A stretch of DNA of 64,000 bases, taken from NCBI GenBank assembly GCA_044226395.1, contig JBGAHD010000001.1:868001-932000 (forward strand), given 5' to 3'. The DNA is from JBGAHD01 sp044226395. Its GTDB lineage: Bacteria; Pseudomonadota; Gammaproteobacteria; Xanthomonadales; Ahniellaceae. The notes below the pieces were generated by a model, which worked only from the letters and a program-made list of their open reading frames with translations, was not told the DNA's origin and ran no database searches. Shown here one piece after another: positions 37,314 through 46,226 of the stretch; position 1 is the first letter of the stretch; every line of letters begins with the position of its first letter. The position numbers and the translations under genes were made by a program.

Positions 37314-37874
37314 ATGAGTTATCTGATCGCCACCGTGGTCTCGCTGGCGCTCGCCTGCCTGGGATTATGGCTGCGGGCGCGCAGTTTTCGCCGTCGCGAG
37401 AACGCCATGCGCGAACTGCTCGACGGCGCCGACGCGCTGGAGGCGCAGATCCACGACTATAAATCGCGCATGCTCCGGCTCAAGGGCGTATTGAACCAGC
37501 TGCCCTCGGACATGAGCGCCCCGGCCGTGGCCAAGATCGACCCCGAATCCCAGGTCCAGACCGCCCTGCGCGAAGTCCTGGCCCATCGCCTGTGGATTCA
37601 GCGCGAGGGCGCCAGCGCCACCCAGTCGGCCCTCGACGTGGCCGTGGCCGCGATCCAGCGCTCGCGCGACAGCCTGGCGACCCAGCTGGCCCTGCTCGAC
37701 GAAGTCAGCGAACAACTGCAGCAAGCCGGGGCGGGCCTGCGCAACGCCTATCAAGAAGCGTCGGCGGCGATGAGCCAGCTCAAGCGCCTCAAGGATCGCA
37801 ACGGCGGTCAGGAACTCGACGGGCCCACGCAGATTCGAATGCCGCGGCCTCCCGAGAACCCGACCCGTCACTGA
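37314..37874 (+). CDS. membrane-anchored coiled-coil protein, function unknown
   Basis: I do not recognise a family. The 186-residue product has one N-terminal hydrophobic helix (IATVVSLALACLGLWL), then a basic stop (RARSFRRR), then a mostly helical region with heptad-like spacing (residues 30-165; for example RDSLATQLALLDEVSEQLQQ). The C-terminal tail is Pro-rich. GAGGGG lies about 13 bases before the ATG. The stop shares one base with the maf start (TGATG), so the two are translationally coupled. The anchor plus coiled coil suggests a scaffold or an envelope role, but nothing more specific. Confidence 0.8.
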   Translation: MSYLIATVVSLALACLGLWLRARSFRRRENAMRELLDGADALEAQIHDYKSRMLRLKGVLNQLPSDMSAPAVAKIDPESQVQTALREVLAHRLWIQREGASATQSALDVAVAAIQRSRDSLATQLALLDEVSEQLQQAGAGLRNAYQEASAAMSQLKRLKDRNGGQELDGPTQIRMPRPPENPTRH

Positions 37875-38476
37875 TGCCGCTGATCCTGGCTTCCACCTCG
37901 CGCTACCGGCGCGAACTGCTGTCGCGCCTGGCCCTGCCGTTCGAGACCCGGCAACCCGGCGTCGATGAATCTCCCCTGCCCGGCGAGACGCCCGAAGCGC
38001 TCGTCGAACGCCTGGCCATCGCCAAGGCCGATGCCGTGGCGCGCGCCGTGCCCGAGGCCGTGGTGATCGGCTCCGATCAAGTCGCGATCGCGCCCGACGG
38101 TCGCGTGCTCGGGAAGCCCGGCGATGCCGAGACGGCTCGCGCGCAATTGCAATCGCTCAGCGGCCGACGCGCGCGCTTTCTCACCGCGCTCGCCGTGCGC
38201 GAACCGCGCGGCGGCACCCTGCGCCATGGCATCGTCGCCACCGACGTCGATTTTCGGCGGCTCGACGCGCGCGCGATCGCGCGCTATGTCGAGATCGAAC
38301 AGCCGCTCGATTGCGCCGGCAGCTTCAAGTCCGAGGGCCTGGGCATCGTGCTGTTCGAACGGATCGTCAGCGACGACCCGACGGCCTTGATCGGCCTGCC
38401 GCTGATCCTGTTGAATCGCTTCCTGCGCTTGGCCGGGCTCGACCCGCTGGCCGCGCCCGACACCCCCATCACATAA
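37874..38476 (+). CDS. maf: Maf-like nucleotide pyrophosphatase (YceF type)
   Basis: Maf proteins hydrolyse non-canonical or modified nucleoside triphosphates; the YceF type prefers 7-methyl-GTP. The product is 200 residues. Motifs: LILASTSRYRRELLSRL at the start, the catalytic Asp region VVIGSDQVAI, GKPGDAETARAQL, and the C-terminal SFKSEGLGIVLFERI. In other genomes maf also sits beside yceD-rpmF, so the location is expected. Whether this is the YceF or YhdE type is judged only by locus. Confidence 0.9.
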   Translation: MPLILASTSRYRRELLSRLALPFETRQPGVDESPLPGETPEALVERLAIAKADAVARAVPEAVVIGSDQVAIAPDGRVLGKPGDAETARAQLQSLSGRRARFLTALAVREPRGGTLRHGIVATDVDFRRLDARAIARYVEIEQPLDCAGSFKSEGLGIVLFERIVSDDPTALIGLPLILLNRFLRLAGLDPLAAPDTPIT

Positions 38477-38484
38477 GGAAGGAC

Positions 38485-38922
38485 ATGGACGCATTCCTGC
38501 GCGCCGCCATCGAGGAAGCCGAAGCGGGCCTGGCCGAGGGCGGCATTCCCATCGGCTCGGTGCTCGTGCATCAAGGCCACATCATCGGCCGCGGCCACAA
38601 TCGCCGCGTGCAGAAAGGCAGCGCCACCCTGCACGGCGAAATGGACGCGCTGGAAAACGCCGGCCGCCTGCCCGCGCACGTCTATCGAGAATGCACGATC
38701 TACACCACGCTGTCGCCGTGCTCGATGTGCTCGGGCGCGATCTTGCTCTACGGCATTCCGCGCGTGGTGATCGGCGAGAACCGCACTTTCCTCGGCGAGG
38801 AAGCGCTGCTGAAGAGTCGCGGCGTCGACCTGACCGTGGTCGATGATCCGCGTTGCGTCGAACTGATGCGCCACTTCATCGCCACCAAGCCGCAGCTGTG
38901 GAACGAAGATATCGGCGAGTGA
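38485..38922 (+). CDS. cytosine deaminase, yeast Fcy1 type
   Basis: A 145-residue zinc deaminase of the CDA fold. Ligands are His50 in SATLHGEMDAL, with proton shuttle Glu52, and Cys79/Cys82 in SPCSMCSGAIL. The whole protein follows yeast cytosine deaminase closely: GHNRRVQKGSATLHGE, IYTTLSPC, LLYGIPRVVIGEN, VVDDPRC and the C-terminal WNEDIGE, whose Asp binds the cytosine amino group in the yeast enzyme. Cytosine to uracil is therefore the best call; guanine deaminase is less likely. AAGGAAGG lies just upstream. It follows maf by 8 bases and converges on the MocR gene with a 6-base gap. Confidence 0.88.
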   Translation: MDAFLRAAIEEAEAGLAEGGIPIGSVLVHQGHIIGRGHNRRVQKGSATLHGEMDALENAGRLPAHVYRECTIYTTLSPCSMCSGAILLYGIPRVVIGENRTFLGEEALLKSRGVDLTVVDDPRCVELMRHFIATKPQLWNEDIGE

Positions 38923-38928
38923 CGCGCT

Positions 38929-40386
38929 TCAACGCGCGCTCGCTTGCAGCCACTTCCAGAGTTTCGGGTTGTCGCTGAAGGCGACATTGAAGCGAAACCA
39001 CGCGCCCTTGCTCGGCTGCGTCTCGTAATACTGACCCGGCGCCAGCCAAATGCCCTCGCGCATGGCCGCGGCCGCCAGCGCGTCGCGATCGAGCCCCGTC
39101 GGCGCCGCGGCCCACACGAATAATCCTGCCGCCGGCCGATGAAACAAACGCCAGCCGGCGCCTTCGAGCCGCGCGCCGACTTCGCCTTGCGCGCGCGCCA
39201 AGCGCTCGCGCAGCCGCTGCAGAAATCGTCGATGGCCAGTATTGGCGAGGATCGACAGCACGGCCATCTCCAGCAGTTCCGAACTGGTGAGACCCGCGAG
39301 CATCTTGCGCGCGACGAAGGCATCGATCAGCGGCTCGGGCACGACCGCGTAGCCCACGCGCAAACTCGGCGAAATGCTTTTCGAGAAGCTGCTGACATAG
39401 ATCACGCGCTTGCCGCCATCCAGCGCGGCCAAGGTCGGCGGTGGCGCCAAGGCGAGTTCGGCGAAGGGATCGTCCTCGACCACCAGCAACTGCTCGGTCT
39501 CGGCCACGCGCAGCACGGCATGCGCGTTGGCGGGACTCAAACTCGTGCCCGTGGGGTTGTGCAGCGTGCTGTTGGTGAAGAACACGCGCGCGCCGGACTC
39601 CTTGGCTCGCGCGCGAAGCGCTTCCGCATCGGGACCGCCCAAACCGCGCGGCACGCCGATCGGACGCGCGCCATAGCCGCGCAAGGCCTGCAAGAGATTG
39701 GAGTACATCGGCTCGTCGACCAGCACCGCGTCGCCGGGCTTGAGCAGCACGTGCATGGCGATGTCCAAGCCCTGGCTCGCGCCCGAGGTCAGCACGATGC
39801 GGTCGGTGTCGGCCTCGATGCTCTGACGCGCCAGGTGATCGCGCAGAAACTGGCGCAGCGGCGCATAGCCCAAGGGATGACCGTAGCGCACCAGGCGCGC
39901 GCCGGCGCGACGCACCATCTCGCGCATCGCGCCCTTGACGCCATCGGCGTCGAGCCATTGCTCGGGTAACCAGCCGCAACCGGGCTTGAGCGCGCCGGAG
40001 TTGTCCTCGAACACGCGTCGCGACAGCCATTCCGAATCGAGCACCGGCGGCTTCGACGAGACGGGCGTCGCCGCGCGCACCGTGGCCGCGCGCGCCTGCG
40101 CGACGAAGTAACCGCGCCGCGTGCGCGCCTCGATGCGATTGCGCGCCTTCAGCCGCTCATAGGCTTCGACCACGCTGAACACGCTGATGCCCAGCGTGTC
40201 GGCCAGCGCGCGCACCGATGGCAGTCGCGCGCCGGCGCGCATGCGGCCGCTGTCCATATCGTCCTCGAAATGCTCGACCAGTTGTTCGATCAAGCCGTGC
40301 GGCGCGTCGTGGTCGAGCGCGAACGACAGGGGTCTGCGCGCGGCGGCGCGCGTCGAGGTGTTAGCGCCGCTTCTGCCGGTGGCCAT
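38929..40386 (-). CDS. MocR-type transcription regulator (GntR HTH + aminotransferase domain)
   Basis: The 485-residue product joins a GntR winged helix (about residues 25-95; MRAGARLPSVRALADTLGIS then RIEARTRRGYFV) to a fold-type I aminotransferase-like domain. The PLP Lys is in VSSFSKSISPSLRVGYAV, and the substrate-carboxylate Arg is near the C-terminus. I chose ATG 40386 with AGAAGGA 7 bases upstream; ATGs at 40410 and 40491 also keep frame. It is divergent from the beta-alanine aminotransferase gene. MocR proteins sense PLP with an amino compound, so beta-alanine or a related amine is a reasonable effector (inference). Confidence 0.9.
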   Translation of the reverse strand: MATGRSGANTSTRAAARRPLSFALDHDAPHGLIEQLVEHFEDDMDSGRMRAGARLPSVRALADTLGISVFSVVEAYERLKARNRIEARTRRGYFVAQARAATVRAATPVSSKPPVLDSEWLSRRVFEDNSGALKPGCGWLPEQWLDADGVKGAMREMVRRAGARLVRYGHPLGYAPLRQFLRDHLARQSIEADTDRIVLTSGASQGLDIAMHVLLKPGDAVLVDEPMYSNLLQALRGYGARPIGVPRGLGGPDAEALRARAKESGARVFFTNSTLHNPTGTSLSPANAHAVLRVAETEQLLVVEDDPFAELALAPPPTLAALDGGKRVIYVSSFSKSISPSLRVGYAVVPEPLIDAFVARKMLAGLTSSELLEMAVLSILANTGHRRFLQRLRERLARAQGEVGARLEGAGWRLFHRPAAGLFVWAAAPTGLDRDALAAAAMREGIWLAPGQYYETQPSKGAWFRFNVAFSDNPKLWKWLQASAR

Positions 40387-40417
40387 GGGCGATCCTTCTG
40401 TACTGGCCATTTCACCT

Positions 40418-40449
40418 ATACAGCGGGGGCATTTCGCGCGCAACTGTAT
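40418..40449. promoter_or_regulatory. candidate MocR operator (inverted repeat ATACAG-N20-CTGTAT)
   Basis: In the 128-base space between the divergent MocR and aminotransferase genes, ATACAG (40418-40423) and CTGTAT (40444-40449) form a perfect inverted repeat. A further CTGTA occurs at 40398-40402, just inside the MocR leader. Spaced short repeats of this sort are the usual targets of MocR dimers. It may control both directions. Confidence 0.4.
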
Positions 40450-40514
40450 CTGTGGCGTCGGGGCCGCATTGGCGACCTTGAGCGATCGCATCGCGCCACC
40501 GCGCAGGAATCGCC

Positions 40515-41867
40515 ATGACCGACCACGCCGCCGACAAAGCCTCGATCGAGGCCATGAATCTCGATCCGTACTGGATGCCGTTCACCCACAACCGCTACTT
40601 CAAGGCCAAGCGCCCGGGCGATCGCCTGATGGTCGCGGCCGAAGGCGCGTACTACACCACCAGCGAAGGCCAGAAATTGTTCGATGGTCTGTCGGGCCTG
40701 TGGTGCTCGGGTCTGGGGCATCGGCATCCGAAGATCGTCGAGGCGGTCAAGCGTCAGCTCGACATCGCCGACTACGTGCCGGCCTTCCAGGTCGCGAGTC
40801 CCGACACCTTCCGCTTGGCCGAGCGCATCGCCGACGTCGCGCCGGGCGATCTCAATCGCGTGTTCTTCACCAACTCCGGTTCGGAAGCGGTGGACACGGC
40901 GCTGAAGATCGCGATCGGTTATCACCGCTTGCGTGGCGAGGCTTCGCGCACGCGCTTCATTGGTCGCGAAAAGGGTTATCACGGCGTCGGCCTGGGTGGC
41001 ATTTCGGTCGGCGGCATGGTCGCCAATCGCAAGATGTTCGCGCCGGCCATGATCAATGGCGTCGATCATCTGCCGCACACGCACAGCCTCAAGGACATGG
41101 CCTTCTCGAAGGGCCAACCGACCTGGGGCGCACATCTGGCCGATGAACTTGAGCGCCTGGTCGCGCTGCACGATGCCTCGACCATCGCCGCGGTCATCGT
41201 CGAGCCGATGCAAGGCTCGGTCGGCGTGGTGGTGCCGCCGCAGAACTACTTGCAGCGGCTGCGCGAAATCTGCACCAAGCACGGCATTTTGTTGATCTTC
41301 GACGAAGTGATCACGGGCTTCGGCCGCATGGGCGATTGGTTCGGCGCGCAGGCCTTCGGCGTCACGCCCGATCTGATCACCTTCGCCAAGTGCGTCAACA
41401 ATGGCACGGTGCCCATGGGCGGCGTGATCGCGCGTCAGGGCATCTACGACGCCTTCATGCAGGGCCCGGAGTACGCGGTGGAACTCTTCCACGGCTACAC
41501 CTATTCCGGTCATCCGCTCGCGGTCGCCGCCGCGCACGCCACGCTCGACGTGATGCGCGACGAAGGCACGATCCAGCGTTTCAACGAAGTCGGAAAACTC
41601 CTCGAAGCCGGCGTGCATTCGCTGCGCGGCGAGCCCAACGTGATCGACGCGCGCAATTTCGCCGCCGCCGGCGCGGTGGAGCTGAGCCCCCTGCCCGGCC
41701 AGCCGGGCTTGCGCGCGATCCGCTTGTTCGAGGACGCCTTGAAGCGCGGCCTGCTCGTGCGCTTTACCGGCGACACCATCGCCCTGGCGCCACCGTCGAT
41801 CAGCACCGCGAGCGAAATCCAACACTTGATCGAAGGCCTGCGCGCCGCGATCCGCGCCGTGGCCTAA
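40515..41867 (+). CDS. beta-alanine--pyruvate aminotransferase (omega-aminotransferase)
   Basis: A class III, PLP-dependent transaminase of 450 residues. The N-terminal WMPFTHNRYFKA is typical of omega-amino acid:pyruvate transaminases. GLWCSGLGHRHPKI, FFTNSGSEAVDTALK, the Asp in LIFDEVITGFGRMG and the PLP Lys292 in ITFAKCVNNGTVPMGGV are all present. It should convert beta-alanine plus pyruvate to malonate semialdehyde plus alanine. It is the first gene of the catabolic run on this strand and faces the MocR gene. Exact amine specificity is not certain, but the neighbours make beta-alanine the natural substrate. Confidence 0.92.
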   Translation: MTDHAADKASIEAMNLDPYWMPFTHNRYFKAKRPGDRLMVAAEGAYYTTSEGQKLFDGLSGLWCSGLGHRHPKIVEAVKRQLDIADYVPAFQVASPDTFRLAERIADVAPGDLNRVFFTNSGSEAVDTALKIAIGYHRLRGEASRTRFIGREKGYHGVGLGGISVGGMVANRKMFAPAMINGVDHLPHTHSLKDMAFSKGQPTWGAHLADELERLVALHDASTIAAVIVEPMQGSVGVVVPPQNYLQRLREICTKHGILLIFDEVITGFGRMGDWFGAQAFGVTPDLITFAKCVNNGTVPMGGVIARQGIYDAFMQGPEYAVELFHGYTYSGHPLAVAAAHATLDVMRDEGTIQRFNEVGKLLEAGVHSLRGEPNVIDARNFAAAGAVELSPLPGQPGLRAIRLFEDALKRGLLVRFTGDTIALAPPSISTASEIQHLIEGLRAAIRAVA

Positions 41868-41948
41868 GGCCGCGGCGCCGCTGCCGTCACACTAAAACCG
41901 GACTATGATCGCGCGATCGCCGCGTCGATCGCATGAGGGAGAAATGCC

Positions 41949-43484
41949 ATGAGCGTGCCGATCCGTTCCGCCCCCGCCGCCGCCGAGCCATCGCGCATTC
42001 CGCACTGGATCAATGGCCGTCGCGTCGACGTGGCCGACGCGCGCGTGAGCCCGGTGTTCAATCCCGCGAGCGGTCGCCAGACCGGCATCCTGCCGCTAGC
42101 CGATGCCGCCACGGTCGATGCCGCCGTCGCCGCCGCGCATGCGGCCTTTCCGGCTTGGGCCGCGACGCCGCCGATTCGACGCGCGCGCGTCATGTTCAAG
42201 TTGCGCGAACTGCTCGAGGCCAATGCCGACGTCATGGCCGCGCAGCTGACCGCCGAACACGGCAAGACCCACAGCGACGCGCTCGGCGAAGTCACGCGGG
42301 GACTCGAAGTGGTCGAATTCGCCTGCGGCATTCCGCATCTGCTCAAGGGCGAGTTCACCGAGAACATCGGCGCCAACATCGACGCCTGCTCGGTGCGCCA
42401 GCCGCTGGGCGTGGTCGCGGGCATCACGCCGTTCAATTTTCCGGCGATGGTGCCGCTGTGGATGTTTCCGATCGCGCTGGCTTGCGGCAACAGCTTCGTG
42501 CTCAAGCCTTCGGAGCGCGATCCCTCGGCCTCGCTGCTGCTGGCCGAATGGTTGCGCGAAGCCGGTTTGCCGGAAGGCGTCTTCAATGTCGTGCACGGCG
42601 ACAAGGTCGCGGTCGATGCCCTGCTCGCGCATCCCGACGTGCGCGCGGTCAGCTTCGTCGGCTCAACGCCGATCGCCAAGTACATCTACGAAACCGGCTG
42701 CCGCCACGGCAAGCGCGTGCAAGCGCTCGGCGGCGCCAAGAATCACATGGTGGTGATGCCCGACGCCGATCTCGATCAGGCCGCCGATGCGCTGATGGGC
42801 GCGGGCTATGGCTCGGCCGGCGAGCGCTGCATGGCGATCTCGGTCGCCGTCGCGGTGGGCGACGAGACCGCCGATGCCCTGGTCAAGCGGCTCGCGCCGC
42901 GCGTGAAGGCGCTCAAGATTGGCGCTGGCACCGGTCGCGACATCGACATGGGTCCGCTGATCACCGCCCAGCATCGCGATCGCGTGCGCGGCTATGTCGA
43001 TCACGGCGTGAGCGAGGGCGCGAACCTCGTCGTCGATGGTCGCGGCCTCAAGGTCGACGGCTGCGAGGACGGATTCTTCCTCGGCGGCTGTCTGTTCGAC
43101 CACGTGCGCGCCGACATGCGCATCTATCGCGAAGAAATCTTCGGCCCGGTGCTGTCGATCGTGCGCGTGCCCGACTACGAAACCGCGCTGGCCCTGATCA
43201 ACGCGCACGAATACGGCAACGGCACCGCGCTGTTCACGCGCGATGGCGATGCCGCGCGCGATTTCGTGCAGCGCGTGCAGGTCGGCATGGTCGGCGTCAA
43301 CGTGCCGATTCCGGTGCCGGCGGCTTTTCACAGCTTCGGCGGCTGGAAGGCCTCGCTGTTCGGCGATCATCACGTGTATGGTCCCGAGGGCGTGCGCTTC
43401 TACACGCGCTTGAAGGCAGTGACGTCGCGCTGGCCCACGAGCATTCGCGCCGGCGCGCAATTCGTGATGCCCACCGGCGGCTGA
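41949..43484 (+). CDS. mmsA: CoA-acylating methylmalonate/malonate-semialdehyde dehydrogenase
   Basis: Oxidises malonate semialdehyde, with decarboxylation, to acetyl-CoA (or methylmalonate semialdehyde to propionyl-CoA). The product is 511 residues of the ALDH family. Motifs: GVVAGITPFNFPAMVPLWMF near the N-terminal third, the nucleophile Cys294 in SAGERCMAISVAV, and the MmsA-type C-terminal FHSFGGWKASLFGDHHVYG. A TATGAT at 41904-41909 is a possible -10 for an internal promoter. GAGGGAG precedes the ATG. It follows the aminotransferase by 81 bases. Confidence 0.94.
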   Translation: MSVPIRSAPAAAEPSRIPHWINGRRVDVADARVSPVFNPASGRQTGILPLADAATVDAAVAAAHAAFPAWAATPPIRRARVMFKLRELLEANADVMAAQLTAEHGKTHSDALGEVTRGLEVVEFACGIPHLLKGEFTENIGANIDACSVRQPLGVVAGITPFNFPAMVPLWMFPIALACGNSFVLKPSERDPSASLLLAEWLREAGLPEGVFNVVHGDKVAVDALLAHPDVRAVSFVGSTPIAKYIYETGCRHGKRVQALGGAKNHMVVMPDADLDQAADALMGAGYGSAGERCMAISVAVAVGDETADALVKRLAPRVKALKIGAGTGRDIDMGPLITAQHRDRVRGYVDHGVSEGANLVVDGRGLKVDGCEDGFFLGGCLFDHVRADMRIYREEIFGPVLSIVRVPDYETALALINAHEYGNGTALFTRDGDAARDFVQRVQVGMVGVNVPIPVPAAFHSFGGWKASLFGDHHVYGPEGVRFYTRLKAVTSRWPTSIRAGAQFVMPTGG

Positions 43485-43546
43485 GGCCGGCGCAGTGATA
43501 CCGGGGCAATGACCGAAGCCCTTCCCCAGTTCGAGCGAGGTGTGCG

Positions 43547-44806
43547 ATGAACGTGGCGTTCAAAACCGACAATCGTTCGCTGACCATCAACGGCCAGCGC
43601 CTGTGGGATAGCTTGATGGAGATGGCCAAGATCGGCGCCACGCCCAAGGGCGGTGTCTGTCGCCTGGCCCTGACCGATCTCGACAAGCAAGGTCGCGATC
43701 TGTTCGTGCGCTGGGCCCGCGAAGCCGGCTGCACGATCAGCATCGACCAGATGGGCAATGTCTTCGCGCGCCGCGCGGGTCGCGACAACTCGCTCGCGCC
43801 GGTGATCACGGGTTCGCACGCCGATTCGCAGCCCACGGGCGGACGCTTCGACGGCATCTATGGCGTGCTCGGTGGGCTGGAAGTGATTCGCTCGCTCAAC
43901 GATCACGGCATCGAAACCGATCGCCCGATCGAAGTGGCGATCTGGACCAATGAAGAAGGCTCGCGCTTCGCGCCGGCCATGGTTGCCTCGGGCGTGTTCG
44001 CGGGCGTGTTCACGCTGGAATATGGTCTTTCGCGCGCCGACGTCGATGGCAAGACCATGGGCGAGGAACTGCGCCGCATCGGCTACGCGGGTGATCAACC
44101 CGTCGGCGGCCGACCGATCCACGCGGCGTTCGAACTGCACATCGAGCAAGGCCCGATCCTCGAAGCCGAAGGCAAGACCATCGGCGTGGTCACGCACGCG
44201 CAGGGCCAGCGCTGGTACGAAGTGACTTTCACCGGCCAGGAATCGCACGCCGGCCCCACGCCGATGCCGCGTCGTCGCGATGCCCTGGTCGGCGCCGCGC
44301 GCGTGATCGACGCGGTCAACAAGATCGGCCATCAATTCGCGCCGTTCGCCTGCGCCACCGTGGGCATGGTGCAAGTGCATCCGAACTCGCGCAATGTCAT
44401 TCCCGGGCGCGTGTTCTTCACCATCGACATTCGCCACCCCGATGACGCGGTGCTGGCGCAGATGGACGCCGCCGTGCGCGCGGCCGTGGCCGAAGCGGCC
44501 GAGAGTCAGAAGCTCGAGACCACGCGCTTCGAGCAGATTTTCTATTACAAGCCCGTGAGCTTCGATCGCGCTTGCGTGGATTCGGTGCGCGCCGCCGCGC
44601 AGCGCTTTGGCTATTCGCATCGCGACATCGTTTCGGGCGCGGGTCATGACGCGTGTTATCTCGCGAAGGTCGCGCCCACGGCCATGGTCTTCGTGCCCTG
44701 CGTCGGCGGCATCAGTCACAACGAGATCGAGGACGCCACGCCCGAGTGGATCGAGGCCGGCGCCAACGTGCTGCTGCACGCGATGCTCGGCCGCGCCGAT
44801 CGCTGA
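43547..44806 (+). CDS. N-carbamoyl-beta-alanine amidohydrolase (beta-ureidopropionase, M20 family)
   Basis: A 419-residue di-zinc hydrolase of the HyuC/AmaB/PydC type. Zinc ligands lie in TGSHADSQPTGGRFDG, WTNEEGSRFAPAM, LHIEQGPILEAEG and the C-terminal SGAGHDACYLAKV. The lid-domain Arg/His region SHAGPTPMPRRRDAL is present. Expected reaction: N-carbamoyl-beta-alanine to beta-alanine, CO2 and ammonia. The sequence family also includes L-carbamoylases and allantoate amidohydrolases; the flanking PreA/PreT and dihydropyrimidinase genes decide for the pyrimidine pathway. Confidence 0.9.
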   Translation: MNVAFKTDNRSLTINGQRLWDSLMEMAKIGATPKGGVCRLALTDLDKQGRDLFVRWAREAGCTISIDQMGNVFARRAGRDNSLAPVITGSHADSQPTGGRFDGIYGVLGGLEVIRSLNDHGIETDRPIEVAIWTNEEGSRFAPAMVASGVFAGVFTLEYGLSRADVDGKTMGEELRRIGYAGDQPVGGRPIHAAFELHIEQGPILEAEGKTIGVVTHAQGQRWYEVTFTGQESHAGPTPMPRRRDALVGAARVIDAVNKIGHQFAPFACATVGMVQVHPNSRNVIPGRVFFTIDIRHPDDAVLAQMDAAVRAAVAEAAESQKLETTRFEQIFYYKPVSFDRACVDSVRAAAQRFGYSHRDIVSGAGHDACYLAKVAPTAMVFVPCVGGISHNEIEDATPEWIEAGANVLLHAMLGRADR

Positions 44807-44853
44807 ATTCGTTTCTTCATCCCAGGCCGCCACCGCGCCACCCAGGAGCCCGC

Positions 44854-46212
44854 ATGGTTCGCAAAGCTCTCGCCGACATCGCCGCCGGCCGCGTTTCTCC
44901 GGAAACACTGGCCGAGCACTTCGATGATGTCGCCCCCCGCATGGATCGCCAACGCGCGCTCGTGGCCGCGCAGCGCTGTCTGTATTGCTACGACGCGCCT
45001 TGTATCCAGGCCTGCCCGACGGGCATCGACATTCCCAGTTTCATCCGTCGCATCAGCACCGATAACTTGCGCGGCGCTGCCACCGACATTCTCGGCGCCA
45101 ACATCATGGGCGGCATGTGCGCGCGCGTGTGCCCGACCGAGATCCTGTGCGAAGGCGTGTGCGTGCGCAACAAGGACGACGGCAAGCCCGTCGAAATCGG
45201 CGCGCTGCAACGCTACGCCACCGATTGGGTGTACGAGACCGACACGCGGCTGTTCGAGCGCGCGCCCGACACGGGACGTCGCATCGCCGTCGTCGGCGCG
45301 GGCCCCGCGGGTCTGTCGTGCGCGCATGCGCTGGCGCGTCGCGGCCATCGCGTCACGGTGTTCGACGCCAAGCCCAAGGCCGGTGGTCTCAACGAATACG
45401 GCATCGCCGCGTACAAAGTGCTGGACTTCGCCGCGCGCGAAGTCGAGTGGTTGTTGTCGATCGGCGGCATCGAGGTCATCCCCGGCCGCGCGCTCGGTCG
45501 CGATCTGAGTCTGCAGCAGTTGCGCAAGGACTATGACGCCGTGTTTCTCGGCGTGGGTCTCGCGGGCGTCAACGCGCTCGGCCTCGAGGGCGAGGACGCG
45601 ATCGGCGTCGAGGACGCGGTCGCCTTCATCGCGGATCTGCGTCAGGCCAAGGATCTCTCGACCTTGCCCGTGGGTCGTCGCGTGGTCGTGATCGGTGGCG
45701 GCAACACCGCGATCGACGCGGCCATTCAAAGCCGCAAGCTCGGCGCCGAAACCGTGCACATGGTCTATCGCCGCGGCGAGGCCTCGATGGGCGCGACCTG
45801 GGCCGAACGCGAATTCGCGCGCGCCGAAGGCGTGACCATCACGACCTGGGCGCGACCGAATCGTCTGCTGTTCGCCGAGGGCAAACTCGCTGGCATCGAG
45901 TTCGAGCACACACGCGCCGATGCCAAGGGCGCGGCCGTGGGCACGGGCGAAACGTTCCGACTGGACGCCGACGTTGTGCTCAAGGCCATCGGCCAGGTTT
46001 ACGTGGCCGCCGAAGGCGCGGAAATGCCGGCGGTGAAGAACGGCCGCATCGTCGTCGATGCCCAGCACGCCACTTCGATTGCCGGCGTGTGGGCTGGTGG
46101 CGATTGCGTCGGCGGCAAGGTCGATCTCACCGTGCAAGCCGTCGAGGACGGCAAGCGCGCCGCCGCCGCCATCCACGCCGCGATCACCGCCACCGCGCCG
46201 AGCGCGGCCTGA
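44854..46212 (+). CDS. preT: NAD(P)-dependent dihydropyrimidine dehydrogenase subunit PreT
   Basis: The electron-input subunit of bacterial dihydropyrimidine dehydrogenase, related to the GltD family. The product is 452 residues from ATG 44854 with AGGAG just upstream. The N-terminal iron-sulfur region has RCLYCYDAPCIQACP and MCARVCPTEILCEGVC. The FAD motif VVGAGPAGLSCAHAL stands near residue 148 and the NAD(P) motif VVIGGGNTAIDAA near residue 285, ending in GVWAGGDCVGGKVDLTVQAV. It precedes preA by 14 bases, and the two subunits should form the PreAT complex. Confidence 0.93.
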   Translation: MVRKALADIAAGRVSPETLAEHFDDVAPRMDRQRALVAAQRCLYCYDAPCIQACPTGIDIPSFIRRISTDNLRGAATDILGANIMGGMCARVCPTEILCEGVCVRNKDDGKPVEIGALQRYATDWVYETDTRLFERAPDTGRRIAVVGAGPAGLSCAHALARRGHRVTVFDAKPKAGGLNEYGIAAYKVLDFAAREVEWLLSIGGIEVIPGRALGRDLSLQQLRKDYDAVFLGVGLAGVNALGLEGEDAIGVEDAVAFIADLRQAKDLSTLPVGRRVVVIGGGNTAIDAAIQSRKLGAETVHMVYRRGEASMGATWAEREFARAEGVTITTWARPNRLLFAEGKLAGIEFEHTRADAKGAAVGTGETFRLDADVVLKAIGQVYVAAEGAEMPAVKNGRIVVDAQHATSIAGVWAGGDCVGGKVDLTVQAVEDGKRAAAAIHAAITATAPSAA

Positions 46213-46226
46213 GCCGAGTCCACCTC

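Noticed and set aside
40387..40491. Longer MocR start at 40491
   Set aside because: It would leave only 23 bases to the divergent aminotransferase start and no promoter space. ATG 40386 has a good AGAAGGA site.
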